Assembly (NCBI GenBank): GCA_046155505.1
Contig: JBJXFK010000196.1
Location: 1-30,301 of the forward strand
Direction of reading: 5' to 3'
Length of the DNA stretch: 30,301 nt
Origin: JBJXFK01 sp046155505
Lineage (GTDB): Bacteria > Planctomycetota > Phycisphaerae > UBA1845 > Fen-1342
The position numbers and the translations under genes were made by a program. Shown here one piece after another: positions 23,973 to 30,301 of the stretch. Each line of letters starts with the position of its first letter. Position 1 is the stretch's first letter. The notes under the pieces were generated by a model. That model did not search any database and had not been told where the DNA came from. It saw only the letters and a program-made list of their open reading frames with translations.

Positions 23973-24923
23973 ATGCACGACTTCGGAATTGTGTTTGATC
24001 CAGTCTTCAAGCGGCACATCACCGGCCCTGGCCATCCCGAGCGACCCGAGCGGCTCGATGCGATCGGCAGCGGGCTGGAGTGGTCGGGCGTGCTGTCGAC
24101 CGCGTATCGAATTCAGCCGGAGCCGGTGGAACGGGCACTGCTGAAGCGAATCCACACGCGCGAATACATCGAGCGTGTCGCCGAGTGTTGCCGATTGCAT
24201 CATCCGCTCATCGATGAGCACGATTGTTCGATTTGCGGCGACAGCTACGAGATTGCGCTGCTGGCCGCGGGCAGCGTGGTGAGGGCGGCGCGGTACATCC
24301 TGCGCGGCGAGTTGAAGCGTGCGTTCTGCGCGGTGCGCCCGCCGGGGCATCATGCCGAGCGTGATCGGGCGATGGGATTTTGCCTGTTTGCGAATGTCGC
24401 GCTGGCGGCGGAGGCGGCCAAGCACGAGTTCGGTCTCGAGCGCGTGCTGATCGTTGATTGGGATGTGCATCACGGCAACGGAACGCAACACATTTTTGAA
24501 GCCGACCCGGCGGTGTTGTTCGTGAGCTTGCATGGACACCCCAGCGCGATGTACCCCGGCACTGGTTACGAGGAAGAGGTCGGCGTCGGCGCGGGAAAGG
24601 GATTTACGATCAATTTGCCGATGATGCCGGGCAGCGGCGACATCGAATATCGCGAGGCGTTCGAGCGACATGTGATTCCGGCGGCGGATCGGTTCGGGCC
24701 GCAATTGGTGATCATCTCGGCCGGATTCGACGCGCACGCGGATGATCCGCTGGGCAACACGCGTGTGAGCGATGACGGCTTCGTGTGGATGTTGCGGCAG
24801 CTCATGGCGGTCAGCGACCGACACTGCGGGGGCAGGCTGCTGAGCATGCTTGAGGGCGGGTACAACCTGGATGTGCTAAAGCGCTGCGTGACCGAGCATG
24901 TGCGCATGCTGGCGGGCGAATGA
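23973..24923 (+). CDS. histone-deacetylase-family (AcuC/HDAC-like) hydrolase
   Basis: A 316-residue zinc-dependent deacetylase fold. Bacterial members remove acetyl groups from acetyl-lysine, polyamines or small molecules. Motifs: GHPERPERL (20-28), VRPPGHHAE (121-129, the two-His dyad H126/H127), DWDVHHGNGT (162-171; zinc ligands D164 and H166), SAGFDAHADDPL (249-260; third ligand D253) and EGGYN near the C-terminus. All active-site residues are in place. The start lacks a ribosome-binding site but follows a TACAAT by seven nt. The DUF72 gene begins six nt after its stop, so the two form an operon. The substrate cannot be judged. Confidence 0.88.
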   Translation: MHDFGIVFDPVFKRHITGPGHPERPERLDAIGSGLEWSGVLSTAYRIQPEPVERALLKRIHTREYIERVAECCRLHHPLIDEHDCSICGDSYEIALLAAGSVVRAARYILRGELKRAFCAVRPPGHHAERDRAMGFCLFANVALAAEAAKHEFGLERVLIVDWDVHHGNGTQHIFEADPAVLFVSLHGHPSAMYPGTGYEEEVGVGAGKGFTINLPMMPGSGDIEYREAFERHVIPAADRFGPQLVIISAGFDAHADDPLGNTRVSDDGFVWMLRQLMAVSDRHCGGRLLSMLEGGYNLDVLKRCVTEHVRMLAGE

Positions 24924-24929
24924 ACGAGC

Positions 24930-25985
24930 ATGGCCAAGCGTGACGATCCGCGACAGTTGAACTTGTTCGGCGTAGCAGCCGAGCCGAGCGCAGGCGCGCC
25001 GGCTGCATCGGCGTCGGCACCGACCAAACATGGAAATTCGCGTGTTGGTCCGGCGGCGGTCGGCGAGGACTGGGCGGAATTGGCTCGAAAGCTGCCGAGC
25101 GAGATACGAATCGGCACGTCGTCGTGGTCGTTTCCCGGCTGGGTCGGGTTGGTGTATGACCGGTCGGCGAGCGAGCAGACGCTCGCGCGGCACGGTCTGG
25201 CGGCGTATGCGCGGCATCCGCTGCTGCGGATGGTGGGGATCGATCGATCGTTTTATGCGCCGCTCGGGCGGGCGGCGTTTCAGGATTACGCGGCCGCGGT
25301 GCCGGAGCACTTTCGCTTTTTGTGCAAAGCGTTCGATGGCGTCACGTCGCCGCTCGTGCGCACCGGTGCGGGCGACAGCGGCATGCGATATGGCGAGAGT
25401 CCGCACTTTCTGGATGCGGCGTTCGCGGCTGAGCAAGTGGTGCGGCCGTTCGTCGATGGGCTGGGCGAGAAGTGCGGGCCGCTGGTGTTTCAGTTTGTGC
25501 CGATGTCGCGGCAGGCGATGGGGAAGCCGGTTGTGTTTCTCGATCGGCTCGCGGCCTTTCTGGCGGCGCTGCCCAGATCGGCGATGCTCGCGGTCGAGAT
25601 TCGCAATCGCGAGTTGCTGACGACGAGGTATGCGAGCGTGCTGCGCGATCTGGGCGTGGCGCATTGCTACAACGTGCATCCGAGCATGCCTACGATCGCC
25701 GAGCAGCGGCAGATGATCGCGGTCGAGACGCAGCCGGCGGCGGTGGTGCGTTGGATGCTCAATCGCAAGTTCGACTATGAATCGGCCAAGAATGCGTATG
25801 CGCCGTTTGATCGAATAGTGGATGCCGACGTCGCGACACGGGCAGAGATTGCGAATTTATGCGGTCAGGCGGCGATTTTGCAGAAGCTGGTCTTCGTTGC
25901 GATCAATAACAAAGCGGAGGGATCGGCACCGCTGTCGCTGCGCGAGCTGGCACGGGAGATCGTGCTGGGTCGGGAGAAGGCGTGA
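24930..25985 (+). CDS. DUF72 family protein
   Basis: A 351-residue cytoplasmic protein of the DUF72 (YecE-like, TIM-barrel) family. After a roughly 50-residue Ala/Pro-rich N-terminus it has RIGTSSWSFPGWVGLVYD (the family's opening motif), then IDRSFYAPL, FRFLCKAFDG, PLVFQFVPMS and AVEIRNRELL. The C-terminal region has YAPFDRIVDADVATR. Members of this family have no settled biochemical role. It is coupled to the deacetylase-fold gene with a six-nt gap. A CTCTGTG-type repeat starts just after its stop (25986-26014). Confidence 0.85.
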   Translation: MAKRDDPRQLNLFGVAAEPSAGAPAASASAPTKHGNSRVGPAAVGEDWAELARKLPSEIRIGTSSWSFPGWVGLVYDRSASEQTLARHGLAAYARHPLLRMVGIDRSFYAPLGRAAFQDYAAAVPEHFRFLCKAFDGVTSPLVRTGAGDSGMRYGESPHFLDAAFAAEQVVRPFVDGLGEKCGPLVFQFVPMSRQAMGKPVVFLDRLAAFLAALPRSAMLAVEIRNRELLTTRYASVLRDLGVAHCYNVHPSMPTIAEQRQMIAVETQPAAVVRWMLNRKFDYESAKNAYAPFDRIVDADVATRAEIANLCGQAAILQKLVFVAINNKAEGSAPLSLRELAREIVLGREKA

Positions 25986-26014
25986 GCCACAGAGATCACG
26001 GGGAGCACGGAGAA
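25986..26014. repeat. CACAGAG-type repeat, diverged copy
   Basis: Units ccacagaga, cacggggagcacggagaa, related to the reverse complement of the CTCTGTG tracts at 425-456 and 1794-1831. It follows directly after the DUF72 stop codon. Confidence 0.5.
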
Positions 26015-26176
26015 TGAAAAGCTGTTGCCATGGATTTCGCGAACCTTGAGGAAATTTGTTACCGCGCGGCAGCAAATGTACTCGGGTCGGAGAATCTTGC
26101 CGCACTGGTCGAACTGGTGCGGCGCGCGGCTCGAAGCGTCGCCGGATCCGTGCCTCTCGCGTTATGCTACGCCCCC

Positions 26177-26773
26177 ATGATCCGACCGACCCGTCACGCA
26201 TTCACGTCAATGTCATGTCTGGTAGCGCTTTCCATCGTCGGCTGCGGCTCAGAGGCCAAGCTGGTGCTGATCCAGCCGCACGCACCGCAGGCACAGCAGC
26301 AATTGCGGCTCGCCAGCGATTGGGCGTTCGCCGCCGGCACGGGCGCGGGCACGCAGCAGGTGCTCCTCGATTTTCCACTCCCGCAATCGGTATCCGGCCC
26401 GCGCGACTTTCGCGTCTTTCTGGCTCTGCCAGAGCGCGAGGGCGTGCTCCCGATCGACCCTGCGCAGCCCGAGGCGGGGCGCGGCTTTCTGATCCAAGAA
26501 GTGGGCCAGCTACGCGGGAAGACCGTTTTCTCAAGCGGAACTGTCGAGCTGACTCGCCCGCTCTTGGGCGGCGACGCGTGGCTGCTCAAGCTGGACGTAC
26601 GTTGCGAAGACGGCACGAAGGTGGCCGGAAAAGCGACCGTTCGGCCCGAGAATCAGGAATTGTCGGCATTTCGTCAGGCCTACGCGGCTGATATTCAATT
26701 GTTAAGCCCGCAAACCCAACCCGCGCACGAATCGCCCACCGGTACCTTGCCGCGACAGTCCGCAAAGCCATAG
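26177..26773 (+). CDS. putative lipoprotein of unknown function
   Basis: A 198-residue product if started at 26177. MIRPTRHAFTSMSCLVALSI followed by VGC gives a lipoprotein signal with the Cys at about 23. The mature part is beta-rich (QQLRLASDWAFAAG, QQVLLDFPLPQ, FLIQEVGQLRGKTVF, WLLKLDVRCEDGTKV) with a Pro/Thr tail. The upstream extension of the frame to 26030 has no start support. TATGCT (26163-26168) lies nine nt before the ATG with no ribosome-binding site, so it may be leaderless. No domain recognised. Confidence 0.6.
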   Translation: MIRPTRHAFTSMSCLVALSIVGCGSEAKLVLIQPHAPQAQQQLRLASDWAFAAGTGAGTQQVLLDFPLPQSVSGPRDFRVFLALPEREGVLPIDPAQPEAGRGFLIQEVGQLRGKTVFSSGTVELTRPLLGGDAWLLKLDVRCEDGTKVAGKATVRPENQELSAFRQAYAADIQLLSPQTQPAHESPTGTLPRQSAKP

Positions 26774-26876
26774 AACCATTGCTGCTGGGCGTTGATATCA
26801 GAGGACTTGCGCGCGATCGGCGTAGACCCGTGCGACTTGTCTGAATTTCGGCGCGCAAAGTGCCGATCAATTTTCC

Positions 26877-27395
26877 GTGAGCATCGGTAGTTTGAACATC
26901 CCGCTCTTCGCCGGCCGCCCGCAACGCGGCGTGCGCGAGATCTGTCTCGCCGCGGTTTCGGCGACGGTCGACTTCCTGAGCCGGCCCCGGCGGGTAATCG
27001 GACTGCTGCTCGTCATCTGGACGCTGAACATCGCCGACCTGAGCTTCACGCTGCAGGAGGCCGACCAGCGGCTGTTTCGCGAACTCAACCCGGTCGCGGC
27101 CCACATCATCCACGGACCGCCGGTGCTGCTGATCGCTTACAAGCTGACACTGGTGGTTATGGCGTCGTCGATCCTGATCCGCCTGAGACGGCATCGGGTG
27201 GTCGAACTGAGCTGCTGGTTCCTGCTGGCCGTCTATGGCTACGTCGGCATCCGGTGGAATATCTACTATGGCGATTTGACCATCGCGATGAGCGATCCGG
27301 CGGTGTTCTGTTTGGACACGACCCCACATGTTTCGTATGGTCGACCGTACAAGCGGCCGGCGCCGCGGACGATGACGGAGACGGCGTTGCCGTGA
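26877..27395 (+). CDS. small multi-pass membrane protein (DUF5658-like)
   Basis: A 172-residue product from a GTG start. Hydrophobic segments VIGLLLVIWTLNIADLSFTL (about 40-59), PVLLIAYKLTLVVMASSIL and ELSCWFLLAVYGYVGI give about three helices. The pattern LNIADLSFTL...ELNPVAAHI...AYKLTLVV is like the DUF5658 family, with its conserved D, ELNP and K-L residues. The GTG is the best of weak options: the frame opens after a stop at 26823 and no good ribosome-binding site is seen. The C-terminus is polar (RPYKRPAPRTMTE). Function unknown. Confidence 0.6.
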   Translation: MSIGSLNIPLFAGRPQRGVREICLAAVSATVDFLSRPRRVIGLLLVIWTLNIADLSFTLQEADQRLFRELNPVAAHIIHGPPVLLIAYKLTLVVMASSILIRLRRHRVVELSCWFLLAVYGYVGIRWNIYYGDLTIAMSDPAVFCLDTTPHVSYGRPYKRPAPRTMTETALP

Positions 27396-27422
27396 ACTTT
27401 GTGCGGCAGCGTCTTCGGACGC

Positions 27423-27448
27423 ATGCCGACGCGAACGACCGTCGGCAT
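27423..27448. repeat. TGCCGACG/CGTCGGCA palindromic repeat, copy 3
   Basis: Perfect 9-bp arms (27423-27431, 27440-27448) around loop cgaacgac, just downstream of the DUF5658-like gene. Confidence 0.75.
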
Positions 27449-27494
27449 GGGCCCAACGCTGTCGGCTGAGTCTCCGCGTTTTTTCCTCCCAAGC

Positions 27495-27500
27495 TACAAT
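27495..27500 (+). promoter_or_regulatory. candidate -10 element of pcp
   Basis: TACAAT ends 10 nt before the pcp ATG, with no Shine-Dalgarno between. It is the same word and nearly the same spacing as before the deacetylase-fold gene. No good -35 is seen. Confidence 0.3.
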
Positions 27501-27509
27501 CGCCACACC

Positions 27510-28178
27510 ATGAAGCTCCTGCTCACCGCTTTCGAACCATTCGACGGCATGAAAAAGAACGCGTCGCTCGAAGCCCTGCGGGCGGTGGTCGCGGGCGGCG
27601 TGGCGAATGTGCGGCTGCATAGCGCCATCCTGCCGGTCGATGCGACGCGCGGGCCGAACGCACTGATTCGCGCGGTTCGCGGCTCAAAGCCCGAGGTTGT
27701 CATCTGTCTCGGCCAGGCCGCGCGTCGCCCGTTTGTTTGCATCGAACGTCTGGGTGTCAATCTGCTCGACTTTCGCATCGCCGACAATCGCGGCAAGAAG
27801 ATCATTGATCAGCCGATCGTCCGCAGCGGGCCGGCGGCGTATTTCACCACGCTGCCGCACCGCGCGATGCTGGCCGCGATGCACGCCGCCGGGGTTCCGG
27901 CGGAGCTATCGCAAGACGCGGGCACGTATTTGTGCAACCAGATCACCTACACGTTGATGCACCTGCTCGCGACCGAAATGCCCGACGTGCGCGGCGGGTT
28001 CATCCATCTGCCGGTCCTGCCGGCGCAGGCGATCGGGCAACGCGAGCGCTGGCCGAGCATGGCGGTCGAGACGGCGGCGGCAGGAATCGCGAGCGGAATC
28101 CGAGCGATTTTTGCCGAACGAAGGCGAGCGGCGATGAAGCGAACGCCGTCGGCGCGGAATCCAAAATCCAAAATCTAA
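27510..28178 (+). CDS. pcp: pyroglutamyl-peptidase I
   Basis: This cysteine peptidase (family C15) removes N-terminal pyroglutamate from peptides in the cytoplasm. It is 222 residues, close to the usual 215. The catalytic triad is visible as E79 (FVCIERLGVN), C142 (DAGTYLCNQ) and H166 (GGFIHLP), at the expected spacing. The N-terminus KLLLTAFEPFDG is the family's opening motif and fixes the start at 27510. The last residues (RNPKSKI) and the stop codon come from a dispersed CCAAAATC repeat, so the original C-terminus was probably slightly different. Confidence 0.92.
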   Translation: MKLLLTAFEPFDGMKKNASLEALRAVVAGGVANVRLHSAILPVDATRGPNALIRAVRGSKPEVVICLGQAARRPFVCIERLGVNLLDFRIADNRGKKIIDQPIVRSGPAAYFTTLPHRAMLAAMHAAGVPAELSQDAGTYLCNQITYTLMHLLATEMPDVRGGFIHLPVLPAQAIGQRERWPSMAVETAAAGIASGIRAIFAERRRAAMKRTPSARNPKSKI

Positions 28179-28196
28179 AATCCAAAATCGACTTGG
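28158..28196. repeat. CCAAAATC repeat, copy 2
   Basis: Four units of aatccaaaatc/aaatctaaaatc. The pcp stop codon TAA (28176-28178) lies within it. It is the opposite orientation of the tract at 14683-14710. Confidence 0.6.
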
Positions 28197-28243
28197 GTTC
28201 GTGAGCAACGCCCGCACCAAGAGCGCCGCATGTCGCTCGCGGA

Positions 28244-28897
28244 TCACGTCGCGATCAGATAGACGTCATATCGCGTCGTCTTGTCGCAATGATCGTGCGT
28301 CGGTCGCGGGCCGAGCGGCTCGGCGTTGCGGTGGCGCTTTACGACGACGCGCTGCCGCGCGACGCGCAGCGCGACGGCGAGCAGGTCGCTTGCGTCGAGA
28401 TCATCGCCGACGAGTTGCCGCAGCACGCGCATTTCGACTTTCGGGAGCGCGGTCTTGCTCTTGGGCGGGTACATCGGATCGAGATAGATCACGTCCGGAC
28501 GGTCGCCCTCGGCGAGGGATTGTAAGTACTGATTTGCGTCGCCTTGCACGATGCACAGCCGATCGCCGAGCTTCTCGCGAATCTCCGGCTCGCGCAAGGC
28601 CCGTTCGACTCCGTCATGCAAGAGCGCGAACACGATCGACGAGCGTTCAATCGCGACGACCCGCGCGCCGTGATACGCCAGGCGAAACGCATCGCTGCCC
28701 AGGCCGGCGGTGCAGTCGATCACGCTCGGGCGGCCGCGTTTGAAGCCTACCGCGTCGAACAGCAGGCCAAAGCGATTCACACGGCGGGTGTAGCCGAGCG
28801 GGCCATCCACAAAATCAACGTAGATCGGCGCGGGTCCGCCGCGCTGCGAGAATTGCAGCTCGACGCGCTGCTCGGTGCGAACGAGTTGCATCTCCAT
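28244..28897 (-). CDS. rsmJ: 16S rRNA (guanine1516-N2)-methyltransferase
   Basis: A 217-residue SAM-dependent methyltransferase matching RsmJ, which methylates G1516 of 16S rRNA. Features: VIDCTAGLGSDAFRLAYHGA (SAM-binding motif I, about 59-78), VVAIERSSIVFALLHDGVERA, DVIYLDPMYPPKSKTALPKVEMR (catalytic DPMYP motif with the conserved Lys-rich loop), LVGDDLDASDLL and VVVKRHRNAEPL. The C-terminus has TRYDVYL. GGAG five nt before the ATG supports the start. It stands alone, divergent from the CoA-transferase gene. Confidence 0.9.
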   Translation of the reverse strand: MEMQLVRTEQRVELQFSQRGGPAPIYVDFVDGPLGYTRRVNRFGLLFDAVGFKRGRPSVIDCTAGLGSDAFRLAYHGARVVAIERSSIVFALLHDGVERALREPEIREKLGDRLCIVQGDANQYLQSLAEGDRPDVIYLDPMYPPKSKTALPKVEMRVLRQLVGDDLDASDLLAVALRVARQRVVVKRHRNAEPLGPRPTHDHCDKTTRYDVYLIAT

Positions 28898-28906
28898 CGC
28901 CGCTCC

Positions 28907-28963
28907 GGGTTCAGGGTTCGGGGTTCAGGGTTCGGGGTTCAGGGTTCGGGGTTCGAGGTTCAG
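28907..28963. repeat. GGGTTCA/GGGTTCG heptamer repeat
   Basis: Eight tandem heptamers, mostly alternating gggttca and gggttcg. It starts 9 bp upstream of the rsmJ start codon and lies in the spacer to the CoA-transferase gene, so both transcripts may include or start near it. Confidence 0.8.
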
Positions 28964-29070
28964 TGGTTGCACTCGCGCCCTGAGCCCCGCGCCCTGTCCC
29001 ACGCCTCATTGACCCCGCCCCAACGTTACCCGAAGATTCCCGCTCTGTTCAGCCCACAAAAGGAACCGCC

Positions 29071-29778
29071 ATGTCCGCCACCGCGCCAGCCGTGAAAGCC
29101 GCCCCCGCCGGGCGCGATCGTATTGTGCAGCGTGCCGCCAGAGAACTCCGCGACGGCTTCTACGTCAATCTCGGTATCGGCATGCCCACGCTGGTCGCCA
29201 ATCACATTCCGCCGGGCATGCAAATCGTTCTGCAAAGCGAGAACGGCATGCTGGGCATCGGCCCGTTTCCGTACGAGGACGAGGTTGATCCCGACCTGAT
29301 CAACGCCGGCAAGCAGACCATCACCGAGTTGCCCGGCTCGTCCTATTTTTCGTCAGCCGACTCGTTTGCCATGATTCGCGGCGGGCACATCGATCTAACC
29401 ATCATGGGCGGCATGGAGGTCTCGCAGGGCGGCGATCTGGCCAACTGGATGGTCCCGGGCAAGCTGGTCAAAGGCATGGGCGGCGGCATGGACCTGATCG
29501 CAAGTGCGAAACGAGTCGTGATCCTGATGCAACACGCCGACAAGAGCGGCTCGTCGAAAGTGTTGCCGCAATGCACGCTGCCGCTCACGGGTCGGCGCTG
29601 CGTGCATCGGCTGATCACCGAGCTGGGCGTCTGGGATTTCGATTACTCGGCGGGTCGCGATGGTCCGGTGAAGATGGTGCTGAAAGAGATCGCTCCCGAT
29701 ATGACGGTCGAGAAGCTGCGCGAGCTGACGTCGGCGAAGTTTGTGGTGGATGGAACGCCGACAACGATGCTGGCGTAG
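29071..29778 (+). CDS. scoB: 3-oxoacid CoA-transferase subunit B
   Basis: A 235-residue beta subunit of a family I CoA-transferase (succinyl-CoA:acetoacetate type). It carries the catalytic Glu, E57 in QSENGMLGIG, which forms the CoA thioester intermediate. Other marks: RDRIVQRAARELRDGFYVNL, GIGMPTLVANHIP, ADSFAMIRGGHIDLTIMGGM and KVLPQCTLPLTGRRCVHRLI. AAGGAAC six nt before the ATG supports the start. The A subunit usually lies directly upstream in the same operon; here it is absent, as rsmJ is upstream on the other strand and repeats plus a transposase remnant are downstream. The dehydrogenase and hydratase at the left end fit the same acetoacetyl-CoA pathway. Confidence 0.9.
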   Translation: MSATAPAVKAAPAGRDRIVQRAARELRDGFYVNLGIGMPTLVANHIPPGMQIVLQSENGMLGIGPFPYEDEVDPDLINAGKQTITELPGSSYFSSADSFAMIRGGHIDLTIMGGMEVSQGGDLANWMVPGKLVKGMGGGMDLIASAKRVVILMQHADKSGSSKVLPQCTLPLTGRRCVHRLITELGVWDFDYSAGRDGPVKMVLKEIAPDMTVEKLRELTSAKFVVDGTPTTMLA

Positions 29779-29802
29779 TCGCGCGTTCGAACGAGAAACG
29801 CC

Positions 29803-29827
29803 TCCGAACGCGACGCGCAAGCGAGTG
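29803..29827. repeat. 25-bp dispersed repeat, copy 2
   Basis: An exact reverse complement of 13095-13119, located 25 bp after the scoB stop codon and just before the 75-bp tandem repeat. Confidence 0.75.
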
Positions 29828-29842
29828 CCCCGAGCGTGAGCG

Positions 29843-30015
29843 AGTTCGTAGGGTGGGCATCGCCCACCATTTCGCGCGGCGCTCAAGAAAACTGCCGAGG
29901 GCCGCGGCGCTCCAAAGAGTTCGTAGGGTGGGCACCGCCCACCATTTCGCGCGGCGCTTAAGAAAACCGCGGAGGGCCGCGGTGCTCCAAAAAGTTCGTA
30001 GGGTGGGCATCGCCC
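29843..30015. repeat. 75-bp tandem repeat, two copies plus a cut third
   Basis: Copy 1 is 29843-29917, copy 2 29918-29992 (differing at about seven bases), and copy 3 begins at 29993 and stops at 30015. Each copy starts with agttcgtagggtgggc and contains a palindrome, ggtgggc/gcccacc around a 3-nt loop (29852-29868 in copy 1). Copy 3 is broken within that palindrome, where the transposase-remnant sequence starts. Confidence 0.85.
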
Positions 30016-30301
30016 CATAAGCGTTAACTTAGCGACCGTCATTTTCGCTCGCGCGGGGGGTCGCATAAGCCCCGCGCGATCGTGTTCCAGTTCATCAGCG
30101 TCTTTCGTAATCCCAACGCCGGCGAGATCGCGGACGCAATCTCTCGCGCCATGAAGCGCGTCTCACGCCAGCGACTCCGCCGCGTCCGCCAGGTCGTATC
30201 CCCAGGGGGAAAAAAGACTCGCTTCCTCGATCAATTTCTCCGTCAACAACGCCAAAAACAACTTCCCGTGCAGCCACGCGCGAGCGCTCGCATCGCTCTG
30301 T
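30016..30301 (-). mobile_element. end of an IS4-family-like insertion sequence (rest beyond the window)
   Basis: The sequence from 30016 (cataagcgttaacttagcg) departs abruptly from the tandem repeat, and a transposase frame ends 24 bp further in. It is taken as one IS terminus. The other end and the target duplication are outside the window, so the exact boundary is unproven. Confidence 0.5.
30039..30301 (-). pseudogene. IS4-family-like transposase, C-terminal end, frameshifted
   Basis: From the right edge one minus frame reads RAWLHGKLFLALLTEKLIEE then SPWGYDLADAAESLA and stops at 30163-30165. The frame offset by one base continues the similarity: SRWRETRFMAREIASAIS, then NWNTIARGLCDPPRERK, ending at the stop at 30039-30041. 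Both segments recall, in this order, the C-terminus of IS4-type transposases (WLxxKL..ALL.E.LI...SPWGY, then W-R-E and N-W..IA..L..PPR). A one-base frameshift around 30170-30195 therefore splits the gene. Recognition is from memory of the family, not a search. The 60-codon ORF in the third frame is spurious. Confidence 0.6.

Noticed and set aside
26586..27620. Minus-strand ORF of 344 codons
   Set aside because: His/Arg/Gln-rich shadow crossing three plus-strand genes; no recognisable domain.
28907..28963. GGGTTCA repeats as a telomere
   Set aside because: Only eight degenerate units, internal to a bacterial spacer, with genes on both sides; a simple tandem repeat explains it.
29843..30015. 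75-bp repeat as a CRISPR array
   Set aside because: The copies are directly adjacent, with no spacers of unique sequence and no cas genes nearby.
30095..30277. 60-codon minus-strand ORF
   Set aside because: It is the third frame of the split transposase; the two other frames carry the family motifs.

Overview
This is a GC-rich, gene-dense bacterial chromosome segment, most likely from a planctomycete or close relative in the PVC group. The reasoning: two large Hanks-type Ser/Thr kinases with multi-pass membrane tails, a cytoplasmic FHA-GAF histidine kinase, a LL-diaminopimelate aminotransferase (DapL route), the alternate GlmU-like family, secreted prenyltransferase-repeat and beta-helix proteins, and spacers full of short interspersed repeats. 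No rRNA, tRNA, CRISPR array or phage genes were found. The organism assignment is an inference from gene content.

Layout, left to right. 1-3467 (minus strand): a lipoprotein cut by the window edge, dapL, and an overlapping 3-hydroxyacyl-CoA dehydrogenase/enoyl-CoA hydratase pair. 3728-5882 (plus): an unusual P-loop NTPase followed by an ABC-exporter membrane domain that has no ATPase domain and whose ORF runs into the convergent nagB. 5818-8053: nagB and a GlmU-like sugar nucleotidyltransferase/acyltransferase, divergently arranged around 196 bp (amino-sugar metabolism). 8174-13014 (plus): a coiled-coil lipoprotein, a secreted alpha-barrel repeat protein, a small zinc-ribbon membrane protein, transaldolase and a secreted beta-helix protein. 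13054-23596 (all minus): in transcription order a secretin-N-domain protein, kinase 2, the FHA-GAF histidine kinase, kinase 1 and a twin-motif aspartic protease. This is the most interesting block, because two paralogous kinases bracket a histidine kinase carrying a phosphothreonine-reading FHA domain. 23973-28178 (plus): a histone-deacetylase-fold hydrolase, a DUF72 protein, a lipoprotein, a DUF5658-like membrane protein and pyroglutamyl peptidase. 28244-28897 (minus): rsmJ. 29071-29778 (plus): a lone CoA-transferase B subunit. 30016-30301: the frameshifted 3' end of an IS4-type transposase whose terminus cuts a 75-bp tandem repeat.

The spacers hold at least ten small repeat families (CTCTGTG tracts, GGGTTCA heptamers, CCAAAATC tracts, AAAGTTCAAAGTG tracts, a TGCCGACG/CGTCGGCA palindrome, a 25-bp perfect inverted repeat and others). 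Several touch gene ends, supplying stop codons, C-terminal residues or the base context of a start codon.

Metabolically, the dehydrogenase, hydratase and CoA-transferase point to short-chain acyl-CoA or acetoacetate turnover; nagB and the GlmU-like protein to GlcNAc turnover and cell-envelope precursors; dapL to lysine and peptidoglycan. Start codons below were chosen by ribosome-binding sites, signal peptides and family N-termini, and several differ from the longest possible ORF.
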